From Rhabdophis nuchalis (Eukaryota; Chordata; Lepidosauria; Squamata; Natricidae), in assembly GCA_039707465.1 (NCBI GenBank), contig CM077652.1, positions 36,682,618 to 36,746,617 of the forward strand: a DNA stretch of 64,000 nt, given 5' to 3'. Positions 1 to 10,831 of the stretch are shown piece by piece; position 1 is the first letter of the stretch, and each line of letters begins with the position of its first letter. The notes under the pieces were generated by a model. That model was given only the letters and a program-made list of their open reading frames with translations, searched no databases and was not told the origin of the DNA. A program made the translations under genes and the position numbers.

Positions 1-633
1 CACATGCCTGGCTCCCCTGGGGCAGGCTCCCCCTGCCCCAAAGAGAGGCTGCCTCTCTCTCAGGCATAGAGATCGAAAGCTATTCGTTCCCCATCTGTTT
101 CTCAGCACTAGCGAAGTTGGGAGGATTGACAGAGGAGGAAAAAAAGATTTGTTGCATCTCTGTATGTTTGTGTGGTTTTGTGGCCGTGTCCTGCAACAGC
201 CGGGAATGGAGTCAAGAGCCCTTTGTTGGGAAGTTAACTGCACAGGATTCGCGTGGCGGATCCCTGCCAATCGTGGAGGCTGGCGAAGTGGCGACTGCAG
301 GTCCTGCGGAGCATAAGGAGAACGGGCATCGCTGCCATTCGCCAATGGAGGCCCGATGGGTCCTTCTGGCCACTGAAAGGGACCATCTGGAGAAGAGGAG
401 AACTGTGCCAAGCAGAGAATACAAGGAGGGTGGCAACTTGGAAGACCTTCGTGCTGGGAGAGATTCACACTGAAATAATTGGATGGATGGATGGATGGAG
501 GCCCCCTGCTGCACAGGAACCCAGGGCCAAGGCTGGGCTACCATTGCTAAGCGAGACAGAAGGTAGGCAAGCTTTGTCTCATTTTACCACCTTTCTTGCC
601 ACAACTGTCCAGTAAATCATTGCAGTTGTGAAG

Positions 634-900
634 CAGGGGTGGGTTCCGACCGCCATTACTAAATGTTTGGTAGTAAAACATTTTTGCACACGCATGTGCT
701 CGCTTCACTCGTACGCATGCCAGATGCACGCTGCGTGCAGGTGCGCACTTCATTTAAAACGATCTGCGCATGTGCACAACATTAAAAAACAAATGAAAAT
801 GACATTTTTGAAATGAAGATTGCTCTGCGCATGTGCAGAACAGAAAATAAAGATGGCGGCACCAATCATAGAACTGGTATGGTCATGCGTCCAGCTGAGT
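634..900. mobile_element. hAT MITE of the GGTGGGTTCC family, 3' end unclear
   Basis: It begins CAGGGGTGGGTTCCGACC, the terminus seen in complete copies at 24714 and 4671, and continues through ACGCATG-rich DNA. The far end and duplication could not be placed. Confidence 0.4.
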
Positions 901-1009
901 TACTCCCTATTTTCACTGGCAGGGTGGTCAGGCCCCCACAGGCGCCCCCAACACAAGTGACGTCGAACTGGTCATGCCTATCCTGGCCACGTCCCCCCCT
1001 CCTCTGAGG

Positions 1010-1174
1010 CAGTGGCGCAATTCAGCCGGTTCTATCTGGTTCGGGCGAACCGGTAGCGGTGATGGCGGGAGGCTCCGCCCACCGACCCACATGTCATAAT
1101 GTCCCGTTTTTGATGCTCTGCGCACACGCTCGCATTGGTGAACCGGTAGTGAAGGTAAGTTGATTTCACCCCTG
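1010..1174. mobile_element. hAT MITE (CAGTGGCGCAATTCAG...TTTCACCCCTG)
   Basis: Inverted ends with an internal GGTTCGGGCGAACCGG hairpin. The flanking octamers CTCTGAGG and CCCCGAGG match at 6 of 8. Confidence 0.6.
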
Positions 1175-1183
1175 CCCCGAGGT

Positions 1184-1233
1184 GGAACAAAACCCTGACG
1201 TGGCCCTCAAGGAAATCGAGTTTGACACCCCTG
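1184..1233 (-). mobile_element. End fragment of a hAT MITE (GTTTGACACCCCTG)
   Basis: It carries GGCCCTCAAGG and GAGTTTGACACCCCTG, the terminus found complete at 35938 and 55040 in the other orientation. Confidence 0.5.
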
Positions 1234-1259
1234 CTTCTTCATAGAAAACCCCTGAAAAG

Positions 1260-1522
1260 TGTTGGGGATATCTCCTTTGGGAGACAAAAAGTTGTGCAGC
1301 GGAATGTGCAGCAAGAGAAACTGTAGCTAGTAGACACACAAATAGAGTCTCAGACACTGTGAGTAAAAACAAGTAGCTTTACTTGTGTTGTAAAATAAAC
1401 TACTGCCTCACAAGCAGTGACAGTAGGTATTGAATCAAATACAGTCCTTAACTCACAAACAATTGCTTACAGTCGCAATCCACGATTCTTCCTTGTTCTG
1501 CAAAGTCAGGCAGGCAGAGCGA

Positions 1523-1589
<67 letters not shown>

Positions 1590-1736
1590 GAGAGAGAGCT
1601 CCTGACTTCCTCTTATTGCGGAGTTAATTACAGCAGCTAATTACATTCAAACATATAACATTTAAAGGAACAGGGACCATTTGTAATCATGGCTTATATA
1701 TATTGCCAACCCAACACTAGGATTATACTCCTAACA
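1260..1736. mobile_element. Solo LTR with 5-bp target duplication AAAAG
   Basis: A 477-bp block beginning TGTTGGGGATATC and ending TCCTAACA, flanked by AAAAG at 1255-1259 and 1737-1741. TG...CA ends plus a 5-bp duplication are the hallmark of a solo LTR left by recombination of a retroviral-type element. No internal gag or pol is present. On the minus strand a TATATATAA box lies near the start; on the plus strand an AATAAA occurs near 1393, so orientation is undecided. A GA microsatellite has grown inside it. Confidence 0.82.
1524..1599 (+). repeat. (GA)n microsatellite inside the solo LTR
   Basis: About 38 GA units with a few interruptions near the end. Its location inside the LTR suggests expansion after insertion or from a GA seed in the LTR. 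Confidence 0.95.
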
Positions 1737-1844
1737 AAAAGGACAACCTGACTTTCCATCTTGACCACTTGAAGTGACTTGGGGTTGGGGATTGGGTTAG
1801 TACTGCAGGGCTGCTTGTCACATTTGATGATTTAGAGGAGGAAA

Positions 1845-1990
1845 GTTGTTACAGGAATTGGGTTTGTCGAGTCTTGTGAAAAGAAGGACTAGGGGTGACA
1901 TGATAGCAGGGTTCCAATATCTGACCAGCTTCCCCAAGGAAGAGGTGGGGGGGGGGGGTTCCAACCTATTTTCCAAAGCACCAAAAACCA
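1845..1990 (+). mobile_element. CR1 LINE 3' fragment
   Basis: It matches the conserved CR1 stretch around GTGAAAAGAAGGACTAGGGG and ACATGATAGCAG, which encodes the end of the reverse transcriptase ORF. Confidence 0.75.
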
Positions 1991-1998
1991 AGACAAGT

Positions 1999-2498
1999 GT
2001 TAGTGCTGCTTTATAAAATCCCAGTAAGGCCACACTGCAACCAATTTTGGCCACCACATTACAAAAAGTGTTGGGATTTTGGAAAAAGTTCAGAGAAGAG
2101 CAACTAAGATGAGCCCTGAGGCTAAAATAGATGAAGAACGGCTGCAGGATTTGGGTTTGGCTAGTCGAGAGAAAAGAAGAATTAGGGGTGAAATGATAGC
2201 AGTATTCCAATATTTGAATATTACAGCAAAGAAGCAGGGATCAAACTGTTCTTCAAAGTACCAGATAAGAAACAATGGTTGGAAACTATCAAAGGAGAAG
2301 CAACCTGGAATTAAGGAGAAACTTCCTAACAGTGAGGACAATTAACCAGTGGAACAGAAGTTGCCTTTGGAAATCATGGGCACTTCATTGCTAGAGGCTT
2401 TTAAGAAGATCCTGGAGAGTCACTTGCCTGAGATGGTATAGGTTCTCTTGCCTGAGCAGGGGGCTGGACTAGAAGACCTCCAAGGTCCCTTCCAGCTA
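1999..2498 (+). mobile_element. CR1 LINE 3' end, reaching its tail
   Basis: It runs from AAGTGTTAGTGCTGC through the degenerate RT end to GGACTAGAAGACCTCCAAGG and the ATTCT tail. Several frameshifts are present. Confidence 0.85.
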
Positions 2499-2572
2499 TT
2501 CTATTCTACTCTACTCTACTCTACTCTACTCTACTCTACTCTACTCTACTCTACTCTACTCTACTCTACTCT
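2499..2572 (+). repeat. (CTACT)n pentanucleotide array at a CR1 tail
   Basis: About 14 units of CTACT starting directly from the ATTCT tail of the preceding CR1, so it was probably seeded by that tail. Confidence 0.95.
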
Positions 2573-2815
2573 ATATTCCAAAACAACAGATGGAAACTGA
2601 CCCTGGAGAGATGCAACCTGGAAATAAGGAAAAAAATTCTGACAGTGAGAACAATCAACCCATGGAAGAGAAGTTGCCTCCAGAAGTTGTGGGAGCTTCA
2701 TCACTGGAGGCTTCCAAGAAGAGACTGGACTGCCATCTGTCAGAAATGTCGTAGGGTCTCTTGCTTGTCCAGGGGGCTGGACTAGAAGACCCCCAAGGTC
2801 CCTTCTAGTATTCTG
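2573..2815 (+). mobile_element. CR1 LINE 3' end fragment
   Basis: GATGGAAACTGACCC to GGACTAGAAGACCCCCAAGG, a second 3' end directly after the array. Confidence 0.8.
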
Positions 2816-2819
2816 TTAA

Positions 2820-3820
2820 GAGGGGCTCCAGGTTGTCTGTCAAGGAGACCCCTCCTCTATTTGTCAGGCAGGAAACTGGCTGCTGCTAAGAGGAAGGGAG
2901 CAGGGAAGAGAAGGAGCATCTCCTAGAAAGAGAGAGGAATCGGGGGTGGGGGAGGGAGAAGGCAGGTGGGCAGGGGATGCTCTGGAGGGAGCAGAGTTAT
3001 AAAGAGAAGCAGAAGCTCTGGGAAGGGGGAGGTGAGAGGAGGCCCTCTTCCCACCCACATGTAGGAGTTTGCGCTGCCGCAATGAATCATATTCCCAACC
3101 TGGATTCTGTGGGATAATTACAACCTACTCAGGGTCGTTTAGAAAGTTGAAAACAATCTAGAATAAGAAGGCACCAAACAAGAGGCAGAAAAGGGCTGGC
3201 AATTTCCAGCATTTGCGCTTTCCCCGTTCGGGAGCAATTGGGCTCATGAATCCAACTCCAGCCTCGAGGTCGGGGAAGCTGATCTTTCCTCCTTCCTCTC
3301 TACCCCCCCCCCCCCCCCCACAACCTGCTGCAAAGGGGTGTCATTTGGCCCCCTCCCTGCCTGCTTCCTTGGCAGAATCGATTTGCAGCCGAAAAACCTG
3401 CTGGCTTTCAGTCTTGTTTGAATTCTTAATCTTCCATTTTCATTCCTTATTTTTGTACCCTTTGCCTGAAGGAAAAATCTCTCCGGTTTTGCTGCTTTCT
3501 TCGTTTCAGCCTCTTCCCCATCTTCTGGCCATTTATCTCAGTCGGGGGACAGAGAAGGGAGTGGTTGGGTCACAACTATTAATAAATCTTTCGGCAGCAT
3601 CGCCCGAGGATTTTGGGCTCCTGACTGGTGTTCGTTGGGTCAAAGCAAATCTTATAAGTCTTTAGGAGGCTTCGGAAAATGAAAATAAATTAGCTCCTGT
3701 AGAAACCTGAAATCTGACCTTCATGAGGTAGTGCATAGGCTGAGGAAGAATCCCCTTCACATCGCTTCTTATGGGCCAGCTGGAAGAAGGATGGCTGAAC
3801 CAAGCAGAAGGAGAGTTGAT
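2820..3820. other. No recognised feature
   Basis: Purine-rich DNA with a poly-C run near 3303-3320 and short open frames without recognisable domains. Confidence 0.5.
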
Positions 3821-3826
3821 CTAAGC

Positions 3827-3941
3827 TAGGGGACTCCAATCTTGGCAACTGCAAGACTTGCGGACTTCAATCCCCAGAATTCCCCAGCCATGGGGAATTG
3901 AAGTCCACAAGTCTTAAAGTTGCCAGGTTTGAGGACCTCTG
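3827..3941. mobile_element. Hairpin-type hAT MITE
   Basis: The two arms are near-complementary (TTGGCAACTGCAAGACTTG versus CAAGTCTTAAAGTTGCCAG). Flanking octamers ATCTAAGC and GTCTAAGC match at 7 of 8 and resemble the hAT target TCTAAAG. Confidence 0.8.
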
Positions 3942-4670
3942 GTCTAAGCCCACTGCATTCCCTGGTTACTTTTGGCTTCTCTTCTGTATGTTTCCAGAGG
4001 GAAGGGTGGGATACAGCCAGGGGAGGTGCTGTTATCTGAAAATGAGCCCTTGCCCAATGGAAGACCCTCTCCCCACCCCAGATCCAACAGCCCTCATGGA
4101 TTGATCCTTCTGGAGAGGACGTAAGGCCTGGCTCTTCCCACAAAGAGAGGGATAGGTGAGGTTGGCGTGAAATGAGAATGTCGGCGGCCTCTGGGAAGTG
4201 TGGTCATGGCACTTTCCTTGAAAGAGGCGGGAGTTGATTTTATTGTTTCTGTTTTATATATATTGACCCATCGGTTGAAAACCGCCCAGTGCCAGGGTTC
4301 CAAGTAACACCCCCAACGAAAGAAGACTACGAGGTTTGAAGTTCCTCAAAGTTCCATTTTATCAGAGATGTCACATTGGCACATCTGGGGAAACCTAAAC
4401 CTGAAGATTTCCAGGTTTTCCCCACCCAAAAGAAAGTTCAATTCCCTGCCCAGCACCCACACGGTCCAATCAGGCACCGCCCAACACTGGAGATGCCTCT
4501 CAGCCACCTGATCGCAGCTGCAGGCCATGATGGCCTTGACTCTCTGAGAAAGGAATGTTATTTTGACTATATATCTCCCATACTCCATATGATCCCCACT
4601 CCCATTTTCCCACAGCATTGAATGTGGCAGGCCGGAAGGCTCAATGCAAAAGATGGCTTCCAGGCCTGAC

Positions 4671-4878
4671 CAGGAGTGGGTTGCTGTCGGCGTTGCTGCC
4701 AGTTCGCGTTATGCCTGCATGCACAGTTGATTATAAATTGAAAAAATATGAAAAAATTACTGAAAAACATTGGGGAACCAGTTTAGGGGTGTGGCCAGCC
4801 TGCCGGTTCTGCAACCCAGGCCAAACTACCATTACTGGTTCGGCTGAACCAGGCCAAACCAGTAGCAACCCACCTCTG
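4671..4878. mobile_element. hAT MITE of the GGTGGGTTCC family
   Basis: Ends CAGGAGTGGGTT and AACCCACCTCTG, with the perfect 8-bp duplication GGCCTGAC (4663-4670, 4879-4886). Confidence 0.88.
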
Positions 4879-4888
4879 GGCCTGACAC

Positions 4889-4945
4889 CCAGAGCACATC
4901 TGAAGATGGGTGGCTATATAAATGTTTTAAATAAATAAATAAAAG
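4889..4945 (+). mobile_element. LINE/SINE 3' tail with (AAAT)n
   Basis: GATGGGTGGCTATATAAATG followed by AAATAAATAAATAAA, the usual tail form of squamate L2/CR1-like elements. Confidence 0.5.
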
Positions 4946-5696
4946 TAGGTTTCCAAATTTCCAAATTGTTGGGCTGGTTGGAGATGCCCAGAGGTTTGGT
5001 CCAGTGTTCTGGCCAGGAGTTTCCCTATCTTCTCCCAGAGGTGGGTGGCAGGAGGGAGGGGTTCTAGGCCCTTCAACGTCCCACCCGAAACCTCCTTCTG
5101 GTGAGGGGCCCGTTAAGAATCCCTTTCTCTGGGCCAATATACAATGCTAAACCCTAAAGATGGATAACAACCGAGGGCTGCGTTTCTGTCAGAGGCTGAG
5201 CCCAGAGACAGAAACCAGTCCAGGACTGATCCAATGGCCTGATTATCATATCTCAGTTAATAACTGGGCTCCAATAAGAGCACAAAAGCACAAGTCTCCA
5301 ACCCGGTTGTAGCCTAGCTTAGCAGTTATGCAAATCCAGGCCTTGCATGGAATTTCAAAGCAAGCGCACATCCAGTTCAAAGAAATTTCCCATCCTTGCA
5401 GAAATAAATTATGTATGTTGCATTCCCATGTCCTGCTAATAATACTAATACTATCACCGCAACTACAGCAACTATCTCTGCCCTTGAGGGACCCTTGGAA
5501 ACGACAGCTGGCCCAGAATGCAGCCTGGTTGTGTCTCATTCCGAGTCCATGTCCTCAGTGCTTCACGAAGCATGCTGGCTGGCAGAAGCCCACAAGACGT
5601 AAAGTCGTCCAATTTGGAGACCCCTGGACGAAAACCCCTGCATCCCCTGGATTCTTCTGGATCCTCTTTTGCACGGGAGTCTCCAACGGACAATTG

Positions 5697-6150
5697 TTCA
5701 TTTAATGCCTGTTTGAATTTACGACACCGCAAAAAGTGATTTATGACCGTTTTTCACACTTAACAACCATTTCAGCACCCCCACGATCACGTGATCAAAA
5801 TTTTGTCAGACACCTTGGCAAGTGACTCATATGGATGACGGTCGCATGATCCCCTTTTGCAACCTTCTGAGAAGCAAAGTCAACGGGGAAGCCAGATTCA
5901 TTGAACAACCATATTACTGACACCTGCAGAGATTCAGATTACAGATTAACAGCTTTGGAAGGGACCTGGTAGGTCATCTAGTCCAACCCACTGCCCAAGC
6001 AGGACACGTTGCACCATTTCTGACAAATGATACATTCACTTAACAGCTGTGGAAAGAAAAGTTATAAAATGGAGCAAAACTCACTTAACAAATGTCTCAC
6101 TTAGGAACAAAAAATTTGGGCTCAATTGTGGTGGTAAGTCAAGGACCCTT
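5697..6150. mobile_element. Pogo/Tigger-like MITE, split by a CR1 fragment
   Basis: It has the segments ACGATCACGTGATC, CAACCTTCTGAGAAGCAAAG, CTCACTTAACAAATGTCTC and GGCTCAATTGTGG in the order seen in other copies (17890, 47632). The family ends ACCTGTA and appears to insert at TA. The class is inferred from its ends as I recall them. Confidence 0.6.
5935..6033 (-). mobile_element. CR1 3' end nested in the pogo-like MITE
   Basis: Reverse-strand CR1 tail with TTGGAAGGGACCTGG, AGTCCAACCCACTGCC and CCATTTCTGACAAATG. Confidence 0.75.
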
Positions 6151-6214
6151 TTAACCTATTAAGGGGACCTGGTTACTTGAGGGACCCCCTGCCTGGTGAG
6201 CTCAGCTAGTGTTG

Positions 6215-6316
6215 TGCCCACTCCAGCAACTATTTGCTTTTAATTATTTTACCTGTAAGCTGCCCAGAATTGCTATAGAGTCAGGTGCCTTCAAAGTAGA
6301 ATAAATAAACAACCAG
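6215..6316 (+). mobile_element. LINE/SINE tail fragment
   Basis: TAAGCTGCCCAGAATTGC and a final AATAAATAAAC, a tail resembling the one at 7960-8105. Confidence 0.4.
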
Positions 6317-6751
6317 CAAAATTAAATTAAGGTAATATTTTCTTCTCGTTAATGTCATTTGCTTTTTCTAATCATTCTATTGCCTTCTGGGAAGTCCAAA
6401 CCACTTCCTGAATACCTAATGACACCTAATTTTTAACCATTTCTGATGTTCTCATAATATGGTAACGCTGTAGATGTCATATAATGTGATTATAGCGAAA
6501 CCTTTGAAAAGGTAGCCTAGGGCTCTCTGCTTAGTAAGCTAATTATCAGGGCATGAGAATGAAGCGGATTCATCAATGGCTGGGAAATCAAAGTCCAAGA
6601 GTGCTCATTCAAGATTTGTCATCCAATGGGAATCACTTATCAAGAGGGTTGCCAAGGAGGATCACTTTACAACATTTCTACGAAGGAGAAATACAAGGAA
6701 TTGTTCTCAGCATTGCCAATGACACAAGATTAGCTGAGATAGCTAATGAAC

Positions 6752-6990
6752 CCTAGTGACACAGTGGTGAGAGTGTAGTATTGCAGGCTAGCTCTGCCCA
6801 CTGCCTGGAGTTCCATCCTCACCAGGCTCAAGGAGGATTCAGCCTTCCCGCCTTCTGAGGTGGATAAAATGAGGACCCAGATTGTTGGGGGAAATATGCT
6901 GACTCTGTAAACCGCTTAGAGGGGGCTGTAAAGCACTGTGAAGCGGTATATAAGTCTAATTTCTATTGCTATTGCTAATACCTTAAAAAT
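6752..6990 (+). mobile_element. tRNA-derived SINE with (GCTATT) tail
   Basis: A tRNA-like head (ACAGTGGTGAGAGTGTAGTA), a body with GATAAAATGAGGACCCAGATT and GTAAACCGCTTAGAG, and a tail GCGGTATATAAGTCTAA followed by GCTATTGCTA. At least four more copies occur in the window. Confidence 0.85.
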
Positions 6991-7044
6991 AGAATTTGAT
7001 TGAAAACAATATAATTTCAATATAATATACAATACAATACAATA

Positions 7045-7210
7045 CAATAGCAGAGTTGGAAGGGACCTTGGAGGTCTTCTAGTCCAACCCCCTGCGTGGG
7101 CAGGAACCTTATACCATTTAAGACAAATGGCTATCCAACATCTTCTTAAAGACTTCCAGGGTTGGGGCATTCACAACTTCTGGAGGCAAACTGTTCCAGA
7201 GGTTAATTGT
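7045..7210 (-). mobile_element. CR1 LINE 3' end
   Basis: Reverse-strand tail: AGAGTTGGAAGGGACCTTGG, AGTCCAACCCCCTGCG and GTTCCAGAGGTTAATTG. It is preceded by a short AATAC array (7022-7045) at the tail side. Confidence 0.85.
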
Positions 7211-7690
7211 TCTTGCGCTTCAAGATATTAGTGACCATCTTCAAAGTGCTCCATGGCAAGGGACCTGGCTATTTGCAAGACCGCCTCCTGTTGCCAAACA
7301 CCTCCCACCGACCAGTTCGCTCCCACAGGGAGGGCCTCCTCAGGGTGCCGTCGGCCAGGCAATGTTGGTGGGCGACCCCCAGGGGGAGAGCCTTCTTTGT
7401 GGCAGCCCCTGCCCTCTGGAATGACCTACCACCTGACCTATGGACGATCACCGACCTGCGCCTTTTCCGTCGGGCCTTGAAGACCTATTTATTTCGTGCG
7501 GCCGGCCTGTCGTAGTTTTAAACTGTTTTAGTAGGGGTTTTTAGCAAGGGTTTTAAGGACAGGCTAATTATGTAATATATTTTAATATATTTTATGTTTT
7601 GTATTATTGATTTTTATTGCTGCCTGTACACCGCCCTGAGTCCCGAAAGGGAGAAGGGCGGTATACAAATCTAATAAATACTAAATACTA
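7211..7690 (+). mobile_element. L2-type LINE 3' end
   Basis: It encodes the RT C-terminus (FKVLHGKGPGYLQDRL, RAFFVAAPALWNDLPPDL, LRLFRRALKTYLF) in one open frame to 7515. The 3'UTR ends CACCGCCCTGAGTCCC...GGGCGGTATACAAAT, then AATAAATA. The motif AAPALWNDLP is typical of vertebrate L2. Confidence 0.85.
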
Positions 7691-7959
7691 ATACTAATTT
7701 CAGAAGATTGGAGAAGTTGGTTAAAAGTAATGGAATAAAATTTATCCAGTTGTAAAATGGACTATTGGCATAATAATAGGCCTTGTGAAAAAAACGTGGA
7801 AATGGTTTATTACACAATGAGCATCAATTATGTGATCGGATTGCAAAATAGGATTTCTCAATTTTTAGATTTCATCAGCAAAAGTATCATTTCTAGCCCA
7901 GTGGAGGCAGTTGATTGAGTAATAGATTCCCACCTCCCTCCCCATTCTTCCTCCCCCTT

Positions 7960-8105
7960 CTCCACGTGTCCTTGATTTTAAATTTTGATTTTAATTTATT
8001 TAGGTTTTAATATGCATGCATTTTTTAAATGTCTGTCAGCTGCCCAGAGTTACCTCATGGTAAAACAGGGTGGGTTTGGGGCACAATACATTTTATAAAC
8101 AAATA
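7960..8105 (+). mobile_element. LINE/SINE tail fragment
   Basis: CAGCTGCCCAGAGTTACC and a terminal AACAAATAAATG, resembling 6215-6316. Confidence 0.4.
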
Positions 8106-8171
8106 AATGTGCAAATATGTTATATGAACAATGAAGCTGCAGATGTGTTTGAAGGGACATTTTGACCTCCA

Positions 8172-8480
8172 AGACATGGAAGTCATCCAGGGGCCAGCTA
8201 AAGCAAGCAGCACCTGCAGGGGGGCAGCAGAAATAGGGGAAGATGCTGGAGCTCAGGGTCTTTGTAGTAGCAATAGCAAAGGCATCATTTCATCCTGGAC
8301 AAGTGAAGTGAATAAACTACTGCTGTGGGTTTTTTTTTAACTAATAAAACTACGGGTAGAAAAGACAAGGGGATTGACTGGAAAGTGTGCAGAGGAGAGC
8401 AACAAAGATGATCAGGAAGCTGAAGGTTAAAACATATTCAAGATTGGTTGCAGAATTGGGTATGTCTAGTCTCGTGAAAA
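8172..8480 (+). repeat. Duplicated segment (copy A), including the start of a CR1 fragment
   Basis: It is nearly identical to 13320-13627 across non-repeat sequence (AGCTAAAGCAAGCAGCACCT, CATCCTGGACAAGTGAAGTG) and on into CR1 sequence (8385-8480). The CR1 part breaks off at an AACAAAC run. Confidence 0.8.
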
Positions 8481-8496
8481 CAAACAAACAAACAAA

Positions 8497-8560
8497 TATG
8501 AAAATATGTTATATGAACAATGAAACTGCAGATACGTTTGGAGGGACATTTTGCAGGAGG
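8497..8560 (+). repeat. Local duplicate of 8108-8168
   Basis: AAATATGTTATATGAACAATG...GGGACATTTTG occurs on both sides of duplicated segment A, with a few substitutions. Confidence 0.75.
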
Positions 8561-8811
8561 TGCCACCAAAGAACCCTTCCTTGAAGCATGAAGGTAGCTG
8601 CGTCTTCTGGAAGGCCTCCTGCTGCCACTCCGAGAATGTTCTCAAGTCTTCTCTAGACCCTGAAGCTGACATAGATGTAGCCATAGTTTATTGTAGTCTT
8701 TGCCTATTTTTTTTCCTTAGCTTTCTTTAGGTGTTCTGCAAAGGGGTGTAACGATGCTTCAGGCTCCCCACTTTCTAGCAGTAGGAATTGTAGAGATAAG
8801 CGGGGGGGGGA

Positions 8812-9094
8812 TGTTATGGCTAGCTGGCATTCTTCTTTCCCATGGGAACTGAGAAGGTTCAAATTGGCTGAAGGTGGAGCTTGGAGTCATCGGACTGATG
8901 GGACTGTGAGCTGATTGGAGGTTTGACCCTGGGGGGAAGTTTCAAACTTTTGCTTTTACTGGGTGTAATTCTGGGGTGAGGTCAGAGCCGGATTGATACC
9001 TTGCCAGTTTAACATGTTCCTAATAAAGAGACTTTGATGAAATGCGGATGCATTGATTTTTCATTCTGGGGGCATATTACTAGGAACCTTGACA
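8812..9094 (+). mobile_element. LTR-like block ending GGAACCTTGACA
   Basis: It starts about TGTTATGGCTAGC and ends TACTAGGAACCTTGACA, with AATAAAGAG upstream of the 3' end. It shares GGGAACT, AAACTTTTGCTTTTA, AATAAAGAG and the terminal motif with the block at 60522. No target duplication was found, so the 5' edge is uncertain. Confidence 0.55.
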
Positions 9095-9099
9095 ACTTC

Positions 9100-10165
9100 T
9101 CTGTATTCAGATACATCTACTCATCTGGATGAAAAGTTCCAGTGGAAGTATTTGGGCAAGTGCATAGATGAGCACGCAAACACACAGAGAAGAAGAATCT
9201 GGGAAGAACCTTGGAGCAGCTTCAGGATTCAAGGTGGTTGTAGGGCCAGATGGATGACTTTCTACCATGGATCTTCTGCAAGAGGACTGAGCATCGCTTT
9301 GCCGTGATGCCACCCATAACTTATCATCTCTTATTCCATGATACGTGATATGGAATAATGGGGTTTTGTTCCAGGGAGGAAGATTTTCATTGAATGTAGA
9401 CCAGAAATGCTTCTTACAGCAAGAGGCATTCAAGAGTCACACAGACAATGGATTCCCTTCTCTGGATAGGTTTATCCAGAGGCTCTAAAGACCCCCCCCT
9501 CTTTTTCTGGGCTGTGGTCATCTGGAGTCCCACCTGCAGCCCGGGGTGGACTTGGTAGCCTCTGCAATTCTCTGACTTCTGAGAGCAGAGGCCCTGTGGG
9601 CGCCCACCTGTCTTTCAGGATCCCCAGGACTAAAGAACCATTGGAGGCTGGGCCAGGAAATCCCTTGCATTCTCCAAGATACCCCCATCTACAGACCTAT
9701 CCCCCATTCTGCAAGCAAGGCCTTTCCTGCTCTGAACACCCAGGATGACTATAGAGATCTTTGGGGGAAACCAAAGCAAATAGGAATGTAATAGTTTTGT
9801 CTTTTCTTGGTAGTAACCTTAAGGGCTCCCTTGAAAACACACCAAATTATCTAAGGTTATTTATGTGAAGAAGAAATGGAGGATTTTTCTTTGATGTGGT
9901 TCAAATCAATAACAAAGACTGAATGGTATCCTGAATTTGAGAACTTTGTGGAGCCTTTTCTCACATCTCTACTTCTAGCCATTACATAAATAACTTTGAT
10001 TAGGCGAACAACTTCCCAAATCTTGAAAGTAATCATAAAAGCCTCACCAGGATCAAAGCCACAATATTCTTTTACACTAGGAAGCAACATTTTCTGATCA
10101 GACATTTCAATTAGGACAGCCTCAACTTCTATGATTTGCCCATAATTTGTTTCCTACATAGAACC
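9100..10165. other. No recognised feature
   Basis: Apparently unique intronic DNA. Short open frames on both strands show no family signature. Confidence 0.5.
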
Positions 10166-10169
10166 AAAT

Positions 10170-10330
10170 TCTTCGACTTATGACCTTTATTGCGCCTGGC
10201 AACTACAGTTGTGAATTGTGGTGGTTGTAAAGCAGATCCTCACATGATCGACCCAATGTTATGACCCTTTTTTGCAGTAGTCATAAAGCGAATGCAGTGG
10301 TCATAAAGCAAGTATGGAAGTCAGAAAATG
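10170..10330. mobile_element. Pogo/Tigger-like MITE fragment
   Basis: Diverged copy with TTATGACCTTTATTG, GTGGTTGTAAAGCAGATCC and repeated GTCATAAAGC, ending without a clear terminus. Confidence 0.45.
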
Positions 10331-10334
10331 AATG

Positions 10335-10546
10335 CTGCAGTCATTTTTTCATGCGGCCGGCCTGGCATAGTGTGTTTTTACTATCATTTTAATAGGGTTT
10401 CTTATTATTTTAACACAGGTTAAATTAATTTAATTTAATTTTAAATTTATCTATTGACTGTATTTATATGTATTTTATCCTTTATTATTCCTGTGCACCG
10501 CCCTGAGTCCCTACGGGAGAGAGGGCAGTATACAAATCAAAATAAT
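10335..10546 (+). mobile_element. L2-type LINE 3'UTR and tail
   Basis: It runs from GCGGCCGGCCTGGCATAG to CACCGCCCTGAGTCCCTACG and GGGCAGTATACAAATC, the same tail as 7211-7690. Confidence 0.8.
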
Positions 10547-10565
10547 AATAATAATAATAATAATA

Positions 10566-10606
<41 letters not shown>
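10542..10606 (+). repeat. (AAT)n-(GAT)n compound microsatellite
   Basis: About 8 AAT then about 13 GAT units growing from the L2 tail. Confidence 0.95.
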
Positions 10607-10689
10607 CCATTATTCGCTATGAACCTGGTTTTGCCAAAAACTGGAAGTAAATCATGGTCATGTGAATGGCTAAATGTGCAGATCAGTTT

Positions 10690-10831
10690 TAGGGGGGAAT
10701 CCATCATTATAGCAGTGTTCCAATGTCTCAGAGGTTGCCACAAAGAAGAGGGGCTCAAATTATCCTCCAGAGCACCAGAGGGAGGACAAGAAATAATGAA
10801 TGGAAACTAATCAAGGAGAGAAGCAACTTGG
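10690..10831 (+). mobile_element. CR1 LINE fragment, left half, split by the L1 insertion
   Basis: AGCAGTGTTCCAATGTCTC to GGAGAGAAGCAACTTGG. The same CR1 resumes at 12825. Confidence 0.85.

Noticed and set aside
6752..6990. tRNA gene
   Set aside because: The tRNA-like promoter boxes belong to a SINE; there is no cloverleaf with an acceptor stem, and the body is SINE-specific.
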